Positions 32,101 to 42,689 of a stretch of DNA of 64,000 nt are shown piece after piece. Position 1 is the first letter of the stretch; each line of letters begins with the position of its first letter. The notes below the pieces were generated by a model. The model saw only the letters and a program-made list of their open reading frames with translations. It did not search any database and was not told the origin of the DNA. Both the position numbers and the translations under genes were made by a program. This stretch comes from Setomelanomma holmii (taxonomy: Eukaryota > Ascomycota > Dothideomycetes > Pleosporales > Phaeosphaeriaceae). The stretch spans positions 1-64,000 of the forward strand of contig ML978250.1 of assembly GCA_010015745.1 (NCBI GenBank), given 5' to 3'.

Positions 32101-33078
32101 TTGTTTGACGACACATAACTGACTTGGACGCCACAAAACATTTCTGCGCCTCTAGCCCAAGCGTCTGCGAGATACGTCACAAGCACAGAGTTCTTGGAGC
32201 CGTCATTAGAGCCGGTACATTCGTTGCCGGAACCCTGGTGTTCCTGCATACGCACTCCAGCCCGGTTAGTTCTCCCCGGAAGAACGTGGTCAAGGGCGGC
32301 AAGTAGAAAACGCCACTGAGACCGAGGTTATGGGCTTGATCCTGAAACGTGGCCAACTTTGTAGGAGTAAGATGATGTGGTGGAAAGGAGGTTGGTTCGA
32401 ACATGCGCTCGGCTCTGGCGTAAGCTACATCATGTCAGCAGCATTCTCAAGCATCTTGCAAGAAGCTTTGAACTTGCCCTCCATCAATCCATCGTGGTCG
32501 TCTTTGATCTCAGCAGGCCACTCAGGTGCTTGAAACACTCTTTCGTCTGGCCTCAAGAACACTCCTCCATTCATCAAACTTGTTCCGCCGAAACCACAAC
32601 CTTGGAATACATTCTGACCTTCGCCTTTCACTGTCTGGTACAATGTAGCTTTTGGTCCGAGTGCAACACTCCTGCCAAACAATGTACCAGATGCACGGTA
32701 CTCGCGCAAAGCGTCGAAAATATTGTGAGGAAACTCTCCAGGCCACTTTTCAGCTCCTCGCTCGAGGACGCATACGCTTTTCCCAGCTCTTGTCATGCGC
32801 GATGCGGCGACACCGCCGCCGTACCCAGATCCAATGATGACAACATCGTACTCGGGATGGATGGCATCCGGTGAACGACTGAGGCTGGGATACTGCTTTG
32901 CTGGGGTAGACGTTCTTGAGATGCAGGGTGATGAGCGCAACCCCATCCGAGAATGTAGCCAGTTGGGAAGCAACACAGTCTTTGCACGCCTGATCGAAGC
33001 AAATGCAAAGACAATGGCTGATCTGATGACATAGAGAGGCAGAACCCAGAAAATGGTAAGAAGGAAAACGCGTAGCAT
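29135..33078 (-). pseudogene. Decayed GMC/cholesterol-oxidase-like and alpha/beta-hydrolase fusion gene
   Basis: A 4 kb gene of a known bifunctional type. The N-terminal part starts with a membrane segment (33078), then the FAD motif IGSGYGGGVAASR and FGGTSLMNGGVFLRP. The next part has GSKNSVLVTYLADAWARGAE, APRITVHPLGGAAMS and YCMDGSIIPTSLG. A linker leads to an alpha/beta hydrolase with VVAHCLGSIAMG (Cys at the nucleophile place) and VQGYGHLDCWMG. At least two introns remain readable (about 31161-31228, and 29776-29829). Breaks: frame changes near 32430, 32270 and 31270; in-frame TAG at 30833-30835 between RRA and DCSYSGI; in-frame TGA at 29933-29935 just before WIKGMTCSQVF. Both stops fit C-to-T changes (CAG, CGA). 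Assembly error is less likely, given five lesions. Confidence 0.8.
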
Positions 33079-33855
33079 AATGTCAACTGCACCGTACTGG
33101 CTGGATGATATCTCGATGATTCAGACATATAGGTCTTGCGACGCAGTATTTGCTGATGATTGCAAATAAGTGGTATCATGGTCGGCGCCTATGATATACA
33201 GAGTGACCTAAAGTGAACGAGATTTCGCTCGATATGCATGCCCGCTTACAACGCGCATCGCAGCATATGTTGCGATTTGCTCGAATCTTCGTGGCTGCAG
33301 CTTCCAATACCCGGCGGGTCAAATATTGGTCGATTCATGGCGTCTCTTCCATTTGAAGCTAGACATCTGCAGTGCGTTGGAGCCGATTTGGCGAAGCGAC
33401 ACATGAAGCGGATAAGGCTGAGACCGGGCCCCTGGTAGCAGCCACGACATGCGTGACTAGTCTGGGCAAGGACTGGCGAGTTGCAGCATTTGTGCGTGGG
33501 CTACACCATCCTGTCAACTCGGGTGAGTTCGCTGTTTCGCTTCTGCGAACCAGCGCTTGCTATCGTCTTTTTTCAGAGATTCCCACTAATCAAAATTTGA
33601 CAGACATCCCACCCAAGCTGATGAGACGCTCATGGCTATCGCCGACGATCAGGGTTCATGTTTATGACGGTCTAGATTGTCGCGATACGCGCACATCGGA
33701 AAGTCAATCAACCGGCGCTGTTGTAGTGCACTAAGACCCTGTACGGTGATTGTGCGTTTGCCGAACGTGTCGCGAGCAAGTTGCAGGGAAATATTTCGTA
33801 GTGGTGAGATTGTGACTTGATCGTGAATGGATTGTGCATAAGTGGGGAGCGGCTT
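33079..33855. other. Intergenic, nothing recognised
   Basis: Upstream of the decayed oxidase gene. Only short frames. Confidence 0.4.
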
Positions 33856-34308
33856 TCAGATACGCGGTCGGGAAGGAAGGAGGCGACTGGACGACAGCCT
33901 CACGACGCGTCGATCTGTGTGGTTGGCGTGCCAAAAGAGGTAACGTGCCGGGGCTATCTGAGTCAGCTCCAGCTGGCATGAGCCATCTTCCCGTTCCCAA
34001 CCACAAGCTGGAGGCAACATCACGAGCATCATTAGGTTGGGACTTGAAGCAACGTGATCATTCATCAGCTCGGCGCGATCTGCCACACAGGCTCCGATTT
34101 CCTCGTAGATGGTGCGACATGTGCGCATCATCGCAAGCGGAACCGTCTTCACGACCAGCGCCATCTTGGATCTGATCGTAGGATCGTAATTTGGGGTCGG
34201 ACAGATGCAGTGTCGCGTAATGATTGGGATGCGCTCGTACACCATGAGGCACAATTCTGTCGGCAGATCAAGGAAGCTGATGATCTTCGCGGCATGGTCG
34301 GGACCCAT
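33856..34308 (-). pseudogene. Truncated member of the local F-box-like family
   Basis: The first 95 residues (FLDLPTELCLMVYERI, then ALVVKTVPLAMMRTCRTIYEE) align with the neighbouring intact copy at 34647-35468. After that the sequence no longer resembles it and stops at residue 150. The opening xLDLPxELRLxxYERI motif resembles an F-box or 2EXR-type N-terminal module. It is probably a 3'-truncated copy. Confidence 0.55.
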
Positions 34309-34646
34309 CGTGTCGGCGCTATGCCGCTGAATGGAAGAGTGTTAGAGTAAGCTTTCAGTCGAAAGAGATGTCATGCATACAGGCTCAGGCCAAGTGAGTC
34401 TCTTGATGTAGCCGAAAGATAGGTAAAAGTGAGGATGAGGAAGAAACAGGTTACGTTATGACGAGCCAGTCACACATTTTGATACAAACTGAAGGGCCGA
34501 GCACTCAAAGCTTACAATGTACTCGGAGGTTAAACAGCTGAAGCTCGACCTCACCAATCAGCGCCAGCCTCGCTGATGATGTCGATGGGCTGGATCCCTT
34601 CTCATTGCAATTTCTGCGTGCAGTCCCCTCCCGCTACTCATACCGA
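34309..34646. other. Intergenic, nothing recognised
   Basis: About 340 bp between two same-strand family members. Confidence 0.4.
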
Positions 34647-35468
34647 TCACTCGTACCAATCTCCTTCTGCCCAGTCTCTCCTCCATTCTTCATCCGTCAT
34701 ATCGATGCGAACTGCCTGTTTTGGCTGCACACGCCGGTGCAATCGCACCATTGAGCTCTTAAGATTGACTTCTGACACTCCTCCTTCCATGAACTCATGG
34801 ACCCTCCATTCCAGCAGCTCGAATTTGCCCTTCGTTTTCGGCATCATCTCAATGATCTTCCACTGCTCTGCATTAAGACTGATCTCTTCTAGGGCCTTTC
34901 TGCCAAGCTGCGTCTGATCGTGGCCAATACACACACTTATCTTTGGCAATTTGCGGCGACTCATTTGCCTAGCAAGCTTCTCGATAAATGTATTGATCGC
35001 ATTGTACTCCGGCGTGGCACGCAGGAATATACGTAGCGTGTGTGGACTCTGATTACCAGCTGTAGACCAATTGTAGAAGTCCAGCTTGATCCGGTCGTAG
35101 TGCTTCATCGCGTAGACTTCGGGTGTTCGAAGTCGCTCAAAAGCGAGTCGCATGATGCTGCTGCCGACGGCATTGATGGAGACCCCGATGATGGGTGAGT
35201 CGATGATGAGGCGGACAAAATCAGAGTTGAGTGCCTCGCGTCTGTCTTCCAGGTATGGTCTGGCCTCTTCGTAGACGAGTCGCGAGGCGCATAGTATGTT
35301 GATTCCCGGGATAGTCTGGGTAACGAGTACGAGTTTCGAAGCTGTTACGTCGTCGCCGAACGTCGCGCCAGACAGAATATGGTGACGAATAGATGAAGGA
35401 ATGCGCTCGTAGATCATGAGCCGCAGCTCCTTCGGTAGATCCAATAAACGAAAGTGGGTTCTGTTCAT
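34647..35468 (-). CDS. F-box-like family protein, intact copy
   Basis: A single exon of 273 residues and the best-preserved member of a family found at five places in this window. It opens with HFRLLDLPKELRLMIYERIP, an F-box- or 2EXR-like helical module used in many lineage-expanded fungal families, followed by an alpha/beta region (LVLVTQTIPGINILCASRLVYEEARPYL read as two pieces, then DFYNWSTAG and RIFLRATPEYNAI). The tail is acidic and basic mixed, ending EGDWYE. No signal peptide or membrane segment is present. If it is a true F-box it would link substrates to an SCF ubiquitin ligase; that is inference. Function unknown. Confidence 0.65.
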   Translation of the reverse strand: MNRTHFRLLDLPKELRLMIYERIPSSIRHHILSGATFGDDVTASKLVLVTQTIPGINILCASRLVYEEARPYLEDRREALNSDFVRLIIDSPIIGVSINAVGSSIMRLAFERLRTPEVYAMKHYDRIKLDFYNWSTAGNQSPHTLRIFLRATPEYNAINTFIEKLARQMSRRKLPKISVCIGHDQTQLGRKALEEISLNAEQWKIIEMMPKTKGKFELLEWRVHEFMEGGVSEVNLKSSMVRLHRRVQPKQAVRIDMTDEEWRRDWAEGDWYE

Positions 35469-35923
35469 TGTCGGAATTTTCGATGTACGGGTGCCTGGGT
35501 TACCTCAGACAACTTTGAATTTTGCCATCTGCGTCCGTAAAACAACTTGAGGGGATCTAGGCTTAACAATTGCAGCGATCCAGGCTCGGGAGATCTTTGG
35601 TGTGAGTTGTAGTGACTGGGCGCGGCGCCTCATCGATGCAAACGCAATTGCCATTTAGGCAAATGCGCTAAGCTAGAATAGGTTTACCGTCTACACGGAG
35701 GGCAACAACAACCTGTTAGACGGACAGCGCAATACACGGAGAGTCAGCTTGCTTTGAATCTTTAGGCTGACCTAACTAAATTCTTTGGAGACCGCTTTCC
35801 CTATCGCCACAGTTTCGAGGTCCCCTCTTCCGTATTTTCCTTTCCGGATCGAACCTTCTCGGAGCTGTTACATTGTCGTCACGAAGTTCCCCATGATACC
35901 CGCGAAGACCTCAATTCAGCACT
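35469..35923. other. Intergenic, nothing recognised
   Basis: Upstream of the intact F-box-like copy. No gene seen. Confidence 0.4.
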
Positions 35924-36020
35924 TCAATATTTTTCCAATCGCACCAAGTGCTGTTGGAATTCATCCTTCTCAAGTCCTCTCAAGCTCCAAGCTGATGTAG
36001 TCCTGTTCCCGGCATCGTCC

Positions 36021-36713
36021 CTAGCAGTATCCCAAGGGTGTCCATTGTTGACCAGTCCGAGATAAAGATCCTCTTCTCTCGCTACAAGAAAAGTCGCCCG
36101 GAAAGGGACGCTTGTAAATAACATCGATTCGGTTGGGGTAGTAGATCCTTCTCGCCAGCATTCGTTGAATTGCATCGGTCACCGTGCTATTTGCATTGCC
36201 CTGCTCGTTGTGCATGATTGCGATCTCCATGTTTCGGCTCCATTGGTGAGGAGTTTGGACGTACAAATGCCTATTGTAGCGCTCAATAAACATTTTGACT
36301 GCACTGGTCAAATCGCGGATGGTGCCACATTCTTTCGCGTGCTCGAGTCAAAGTGCTGAAGATGCAGTTGTACTTGTGAGGGTCATCATGGTGCTATAGT
36401 CCACGAAATATCGCAGAAGTAAAGTCTTGAGCCGCTCCAACTTTTGCTCGAAAATGGGCCGGGCTTCATTGTGGACTTGGCGAGAGACACTCAATACCTC
36501 CAGCGGAAGGTGAGGGCTAATGAAAGTTATCGACGATGTGCTCTCGGTTTCTCCAGACCTGACTGGCTACTCGTAGCGCGATAGGTCGGCGGCGGATCTC
36601 GTCAGAACGTGCCGGCTCGCGAAGATATCGATCTACTCGTACACAACAAGGCGCAACTCGGTGGGGAGGTTGAGGAACCGGAACGGTGCCTCAGGCGATA
36701 GCATAGGGGCCAT
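36021..36713 (-). pseudogene. Broken member of the local F-box-like family
   Basis: Starting near 36713, the minus strand reads FRFLNLPTELRLVVYE, then an in-frame stop, IDIFASRHVLT, another stop or shift, a stretch with SVSRQVHNEARPIFEQKLE, and finally FIERYNRHLYVQTPHQWSRN. The parts keep the order of the intact copy. Several stops and frame changes make it a pseudogene. Confidence 0.65.
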
Positions 36714-36899
36714 GTGGGCATACTTAAAAAGAGCTGGTAGGGCTCATGTTTTTTGAAGCGGTGAAGAGAGAATGAGAAGAGATTATGTGCCTGCAGGTGG
36801 GAGCTATCTAAGCGCGCCAAGCCTGCTTAGGCGACACCAGGGTGAAGTAAAAGCCAGCTCGAGTCTACTCTGCCAGGAATATCGAGGACAGCCGTGCTC

Positions 36900-38159
36900 T
36901 TATGTCTTCGGCTTAACCATCATATCGTCCTTTCCAGGATACGCCACACGAAGTTCTCTCCACCACCACAACCCCACAATCGCCGTCCCCGGACCAACTA
37001 CAACCTGGGCAATCCCGAACACAGCACAAATCACAACGGCCGTTTGCTTAGTGACCAGTGCCTTGTACCTAAGGTGATACACATTATACAAGCCGTAAAG
37101 CACCCCGCTGAAGAATGCGAACAGGAAATCCAGCTTATGAAACGTAAAGATGGCCACTTCTTGCGATTCTGGGTACGGTGCGGGGAAGTAGAAATATGAG
37201 AGTAGAAGTCGTATAATACTTAGGACTGGATATCCTGTGGCAACCATGATGAGTGCCATGGTTAGGGCATGGTAGGCGATCGAGAAGGCGAAGGTGATGT
37301 TGTATGCCGTAATGAGATGCGACACGTCGTCTACAGTGTAAACGTCGAAGTCGGACCTTTTCTCGTTCTTCTCATACATCTTCGTGGACGCGAAGAGTAA
37401 GATGGAGACAAGAATGGTAGTGAACTGCCACTCGAGCACCAAGTCCTGCTTGAACGAGTTTGGCGCACTGGGGACGAACATCAGGACAGTTGGTAGTACA
37501 TAGCCCAGAAAGAGAGTTGGTACAATTGGTCTCACGATAGCTTTCGGGACGTATCGACCCACCGTGGTGTGCGAGCCGCCTTGAGCCCAGATGCTGATTA
37601 GGAAGAATAGCGGGCCAAGTTTTGCGATACCTTGGAAGTTCATGAGTACGCCGTAGAGGCACGGCTTGATCTGCATGAACTGGAATTAATGCCCGTAGGG
37701 AACATAGACTTACCACGCAATGAGCGATTCACGGCTTCCATGTCGGGCAGCCTCGAAGTACCAGATTAGCATGATTATCGTGATGAGCGGAAGATATAGG
37801 AATTGTAATGTATCTCCAATGTGTACCTAGCCAATGGAATCAGCAAATGTTAGAATGATGAACCTTGGGATGCCGTCGATCTGTGAGTGACCTGTGGCAC
37901 ACGATTTTGGCTCAACGCCTAGGAAGGTGGTTGGCGATGGGAGGTCAAATGGCGGATCCATAGCCCAGTAGGCGATGCCTAGCAAACACACGAATACTGC
38001 ATATGTAAGATAGCGGAGTAAGCTAGTATTCAAGGGCGCGGCTGCACGCTCATCGTGGTACAAGTCGACATGGTGACGTTTCGGAACTGGTATGACTCCT
38101 TTCGTTGTGAGAACGTTGCTCTTATCGTTAAGATTGTCATACAAGATTTGGATGAGCAT
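36900..38159 (-). CDS. Polytopic membrane protein, splicing partly unresolved
   Basis: The first exon (from 38159) carries a membrane helix (YLTYAVFVCLLGIAYWAM) and ends near SPTTFLG. Skipping about 90 bp (donor GTTGAG, acceptor GGCTAG, near 37920-37830) joins it in frame to VHIGDTLQFLYLPLITIIML. The last exon (37676-36900) has about six more hydrophobic segments and ends in a basic tail (DDMMVKPKT). The join between the second and last exon is a problem: GTAAGT follows LIAW, but no acceptor restores the frame, so there may be an indel or an unusual splice. About 350 residues with 7-9 helices. Fungal membrane terpene cyclases have a similar size, but I see no diagnostic motif. Family not recognised. 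Confidence 0.55.
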
Positions 38160-38794
38160 TTGTCGGTCGACGAAGAAAGGTTCGTAGCCCAGCCTGGATC
38201 ATGTCAGCTCACATGTCTGATTATGAGGGATACGAAGAGCATTGCGGACCTCTGCCGGAAGTGGTGAAAAGCATGACGGATGTCCTGCACGACCTTGCCA
38301 CGTTCATCGCACAACTTGAGTTTGAAGTCGGACCGGCACCTCTAATGACGTGCAAAGCGAATCCGACAGCGACTTCGCCTTCTGCTAATGGTAAGCGGTG
38401 CAAAACATACAGAAGTGGGACGAAGACATGAGATTAAGAATTGTCGGTAGATCGGCAGAAAATTAGTACCTCGACACGCGTGCACAGTGAGGTTCGAATC
38501 GTTCTTGCATTGTTGCCAAGTATGTTGACTTAGGTAGTAGGAGCATAAATGTCGATCAAAGATCGATTTCGGCCGAACGGACGATTTACAGAATGTCAGA
38601 GCGCGCTTAGGCTCGAGCTTCGCTGGAGGAGCTATATCTCTCGTCTTGCCTTGAGTCCACGTTAAAACCTTGCAAATCCGCGTTGAAGTGCGAGAGCTTA
38701 CGAACAATCCAAGACTGAGTCTATCTCCAGTACTCTCGTCAAGTATTTGTACGAGCTCTTCGGCAACTTCACCGTTGCCCCTAATGAATCTCCT
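38160..38794. other. Intergenic, nothing recognised
   Basis: About 630 bp between the membrane-protein gene and the next F-box-like copy on the same strand. Only short frames. Confidence 0.4.
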
Positions 38795-39691
38795 TCAGGA
38801 ATCCGCATCGATGAAGCGAGCATGTCCCAGGCCGGACATACTTCCAGCGATCTTCCGAGAGTAGAATGGGGCCAGCGACACCAAACCCGGCGAGGAATGG
38901 AAGAAACCATGTGCCTTTGCAGGATCAATTGACTTTTCGCATCGTACAGCTATCGTGAGCATTTTCAGCGAGTCTCCCCGGCCCAGTTCAGTACACTTCT
39001 TCGTGAAACCATCGATGTGTTCATATTCAGCGGAAGCGGTATGGACCTCATCTGGTTCGTCCAAGGTGCCAAGGCTGCACCACTCGGGCAGTTGGAAAGA
39101 AGCACCTAAGTTGTGGGCCTTTCGCCTATTCTTGACAACGTCCATCAAGTTGTTCCTGCGCTTCATCAAGACCGATCCGCACTTCGAGCCAGCTGTGATG
39201 CGAAAGCGCTCCGTGGTGCGTGATGCTTCGGGCTTTGGCTTGAAGAAAGGCTGGGCTTCGATGCGCACTAGGCGGCAAGTCGCAAGCAAAGCGACAGGAA
39301 GGCCATTCGACGTCAGGACAATACTCTTTGTTAGATCCTCGCCAAACAAATCGGAGCTCGAGAGATGAATTGAGATGTTCTGGGCCTCGTGGTCGATTAA
39401 TTCGTAGACCATGCAGCGCAGCTCGGTGGGTAGGTCCAGAAAACGAAAGACATCTTCGGCGTAGTGGGACTGATCATTTCGAGGATCTGGACTCATGATC
39501 GGGTATTGGGCAGGGCCTGGTGATGTTTCTCGATAGACCATGATCCTAAGGGTTGCTTGGTTGAGAATGCAACTGAGGGGTGAAACCAGTCGCATTGACG
39601 CAGGGTTCGATGGGTTGACCGGAAAGTAGAGTGGATTGTAAACTTTGCAGTCGAAGTTCCGCTGATCAGACTGCAAGGTTGCAAAGTTCAT
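38795..39691 (-). CDS. F-box-like family protein, divergent copy
   Basis: A single open frame of 298 residues. The real start is probably one of the internal Met residues before SPDPRNDQSHYAED, since the first 50 residues are not family-like. The diagnostic FRFLDLPTELRCMVYELID is followed by SIVLTSNGLPVALLATCRLV, matching the LVLVTQTIPGINIL position in the intact copy, and RIEAQPFF. The rest is divergent. No membrane or signal segment. Unknown function. Confidence 0.55.
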   Translation of the reverse strand: MNFATLQSDQRNFDCKVYNPLYFPVNPSNPASMRLVSPLSCILNQATLRIMVYRETSPGPAQYPIMSPDPRNDQSHYAEDVFRFLDLPTELRCMVYELIDHEAQNISIHLSSSDLFGEDLTKSIVLTSNGLPVALLATCRLVRIEAQPFFKPKPEASRTTERFRITAGSKCGSVLMKRRNNLMDVVKNRRKAHNLGASFQLPEWCSLGTLDEPDEVHTASAEYEHIDGFTKKCTELGRGDSLKMLTIAVRCEKSIDPAKAHGFFHSSPGLVSLAPFYSRKIAGSMSGLGHARFIDADS

Positions 39692-39706
39692 TCCTTTCAG
39701 TCAAAT

Positions 39707-40582
39707 TCACTTCCTGCCCTTCTTGCCTTTGCCTTTGCTCTTGGCGCCCCCGCCGCCAGTGATACTTTGCACGTCCTTCTTACTTAAGCTCAATGTCCCG
39801 CCTTTGAATCTTCCAACACTCGGCATGCCCACAGCTCTGTCCCTCTTCCTGTCGTCTCTTCTCATGGGAGCCTTCATGGTGGGTCTCTCCAAGACAATGC
39901 CAGCCTCCTTCGCTTCGGCGCGCCGCTTCTCCTCTGTTGACTGTGCCTTCTGCATCATGTGCTTCCGCTGCGACATTGGCATTTTCTTCTGTGCGAAGAC
40001 CGAACCCTTCGCTCCAAGAGACTGTAAATGCAGGTCTGTAGACTTGTGTCGTGTGATGCCGCTCGCGCTCAGCGTGGGTGTCGAGGTACCGGATGAGGAG
40101 GCTGAGAGTAAATGCGATTCGCGGAGCAGCTTCTGCAGTGCAAGATCGTTCTTGAGATTCGCTGTCTCGCCTGACTCGTCGTCATCTTGCTTCTTCTTGA
40201 CCGTCAAACTTTTTGTAGCTATTGATGTGGATGTGGGCGTCTTTGACGACATGAAAGCTCTCATCTCAGCTTTCGAATTTTCGTCGGTATCGAGCCTCGA
40301 GTCGTGGTATTCGATGACTTCGACATCATCCTCGTCGTCGCTTATGCCTGACCAATCAGAATCCTCCCCCTCCTCTTCTTCCTTCAGTTCCTCTTCCTCG
40401 ATCTTTTGTTTCTTGGCTTCGACGGGAAGTGGCTTGAATTTGGCCTCGAAAGCGCGTCGAAAAATCGCCTGGAGGTCTTCGCGATCCGAGTCATTCGAAT
40501 CTGAGGACAGCGAGGATGATCGCGACTGCCGCTTTAGCTCTTCGCGACTAATGCGCTTCCGCTTGCCAAGTGTGAGTGCCAT
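39707..40582 (-). CDS. FAF1: FAF1-type (DUF4602) pre-rRNA processing protein
   Basis: A single exon of 291 residues, very basic and acidic by turns. The N-terminus has Ser/Asp-rich and Glu-rich stretches. The conserved C-terminal region reads NDLALQKLLRESHLL, then HLQSLGAKGSVFAQKKMPMS, AEAKEAGIVLERP, and a Lys/Gly-rich tail (KSKGKGKKGRK). This order fits yeast Faf1 and human C1orf131 (DUF4602), a 40S pre-ribosome assembly factor of the nucleolus. Divergent from HIS6 with about 170 bp between start codons, so a shared promoter is likely. Confidence 0.8.
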   Translation of the reverse strand: MALTLGKRKRISREELKRQSRSSSLSSDSNDSDREDLQAIFRRAFEAKFKPLPVEAKKQKIEEEELKEEEEGEDSDWSGISDDEDDVEVIEYHDSRLDTDENSKAEMRAFMSSKTPTSTSIATKSLTVKKKQDDDESGETANLKNDLALQKLLRESHLLSASSSGTSTPTLSASGITRHKSTDLHLQSLGAKGSVFAQKKMPMSQRKHMMQKAQSTEEKRRAEAKEAGIVLERPTMKAPMRRDDRKRDRAVGMPSVGRFKGGTLSLSKKDVQSITGGGGAKSKGKGKKGRK

Positions 40583-40752
40583 TTTCGAGGATCGTTGTGT
40601 TGAAACGGTGGTGAGGTCAGAAGTTCGAGGTTGTAAATTCCCACGCTAACAAAATGCTGCCAAGCCTTTGCGGACCTCCGTCTTCACCCCGCCGGCGCAT
40701 TGGTCAATTCATGCTTCAACCACCACACATCCGCGCCTACATCACAGCCATT

Positions 40753-41658
40753 ATGACGCGCTTCAGGCCTTGTATAGACCTGCATGCCGGCAGCGTCAAG
40801 CAAATTGTCGGTGGCACGCTCTCCACGACCGCACCCGACATGCTAAAAACGAATTGGACCTCTGAGCATCCCTCTGCATACTATGCCAATCTTTACAAGC
40901 AACATGATCTGGTAGGCGCGCACGTCATCATGCTGGGGCCTGGCAACGACGACGCGGCGAAGGAAGCACTAGAAGCATGGAAGAATGGCATGCAGGTAGG
41001 AGGTGGCATCACAGAGAAGAACGCCAAGACCTGGATCGATTTGGGAGCAGAAAAAGTGAGTTGCCCATACTGGTTTTCTATTTTTTCTTTCAGCTACTCC
41101 GGAACGTTGTCCTCTAATCATACTGCAGTAGGTGATCATGACATCATATTTGTTTCCCGACTCTACATTTTCCATGGAGCGCCTAAATGCTGTTCTGAGA
41201 GCACTTGACAGCGACAAATCAAAGCTAGTCGTCGATCTGAGCTGTCGAAGAAAGGATAATAAGTGGTTCGTGGCCACCAATAAGTGGCAGACCATAACAG
41301 ACTTTGAGCTGAATCAGGGTGCGTTTCTTGTGTAGCGACGGTGATGCAGAAGCTGACGTGTCATGTAGAGTCTATATCTCTCCTCGAGCCCTACTGCTCA
41401 GAATTCTTGATCCATGCTGCAGACGTCGAAGGATTACAGCGTGGTATAGACCACGATCTCGTCACTAAACTCGCCGAGTGGTGCTCACTCCCCGTCACAT
41501 ATGCTGGTGGCGGCCGGTCGATCGAGGATCTCGAGTTGGTCAAGAGGTTGAGTAATAGCAGGGTAGACCTGACTATTGGCAGTGCACTGGACATATTTGG
41601 AGGCTCAGGCGTCAAATTCAAGGACTGCGTGAAATGGAACAAAGAGCAGGGAAACTAA
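40753..41658 (+). CDS. HIS6: ProFAR isomerase of histidine biosynthesis
   Basis: Three exons (40753-41055, 41132-41318, 41369-41658), introns 76 and 50 bp, 260 codons in frame. The enzyme isomerises ProFAR to PRFAR, the fourth step of histidine biosynthesis, on a TIM barrel. Visible are RPCIDLHAGSVKQIVGG with catalytic Asp9, GMQVGGGITEKNA, the second catalytic Asp in LVVDLSCRRK, LIHAADVEGLQRGID, and PVTYAGGGRSIEDL. The length of 259 residues is normal for the fungal HIS6 class. I chose the Met at 40753 because the family starts right before RPCID; the frame is open further upstream but not conserved. Confidence 0.95.
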
Positions 41659-41880
41659 GCGATGATGGTTGCGCTTAGCTTCACATAGCACATGTTCTTG
41701 GGCGCATGGGACACGATCGACTTGAGGGAGATGGCTGACGAATTCGAGCGCGGCTCAGTAGTACGAGCTACGAGTGGAAGCGCACTTCAGGTGTTGGGAA
41801 ATTGAGATGGTGAGGCACGACCCGCTATGAAGGAGGCCAAGATATTGTAGACCTGTGACCTTGGTATTGCACACCGATGT

Positions 41881-42660
41881 CTACTGTTTCCCGACCGACC
41901 AAATTTCTTTTCCGCCTGCTAAGATGCGCAACCGACCATCATTCTCCAAGGTGACCTCCGCGCCATGGTTGCCATTCGTCCCTGAGCTCCATGGAGCCAA
42001 ATTCTCTCCCGAAGCTCGATACAAGACGAGATTTCCATCAGGCTGTAAGATGACGTGGGTAGCATCCTTGGCGTAGTACGTGTTGGAGTGCCAGGTCGAG
42101 CCACTCGGGCCGTACAATACGAAGTTACCATCGTCCTGAAGCGTTACGTGGTATTGCCAATCCGGTGAATACAAAGACTCGTGCTTGCTAAGTTTCTCTC
42201 CAGTCTTCAGCCGATTGAGTAGCACATCTGCAGCTCAATTTGTCAGCACACAGAATGCCAATTGAACTTTGAAAGTCCCATCAGCGGACGCAAGTACCTT
42301 GATCGTTGCTGTTTGCTTGGCCCTTGAACTCAGCTGCAAATTCTCCCATTTGCCTAGGATCGCTCGCAAAACCCAACTCGTTGACGCGTTTGAGCATGGG
42401 TTGGTCGGTAATGCTTCCAATGAGTCTGTGCTGTGTAGTTGTCAGAAACGCCTCATGCAGCATCCCGGTTTCGGTTATATCTACTCACCTGATACATTTT
42501 GTTGGCTTTGTCATGAAAAATGAGGAATCGCCGGCTCTTGTTCTGAGATATGCCGTATATGAAGTCCTTAGTGACACGAAGGCTAACATCAGGTCGACTT
42601 GCGACCTTCTTGGCTTTAAGCTCGTCGACCTTGCTGGCCTGAACGAAGAGAGGATATGTG
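41881..42660 (-). CDS. Bulb-type (mannose-binding) lectin-domain protein, N-terminus unresolved
   Basis: Exons read from the 3' end: 42227-41881, 42430-42298, and from 42489 upstream to about 42660. Introns of 70 and 58 bp have clear GT-AG ends, and the phases agree. The C-terminal domain has the B-lectin repeats: VTLQDDGNFVLYG, VILQPDGNLVLYR and VTLENDGRLRILA, each close to the QxDxNxVxY sugar-binding consensus. The preceding 100 residues (FIYGISQNKSRRFLIFHDK, HRLIGSITDQPML) are not recognised. No in-frame ATG precedes a stop near 42690, so a further 5' exon is likely. Probably binds mannose-type glycans. Confidence 0.7.
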
Positions 42661-42689
42661 GCTTGCGTCGATGGTCTAGATCTGGACTA

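Noticed and set aside
39723..40649. A 308-residue plus-strand open frame
   Set aside because: Antisense to FAF1. Its Ser/Phe/Leu-rich sequence is the mirror of Glu/Asp/Lys codons.
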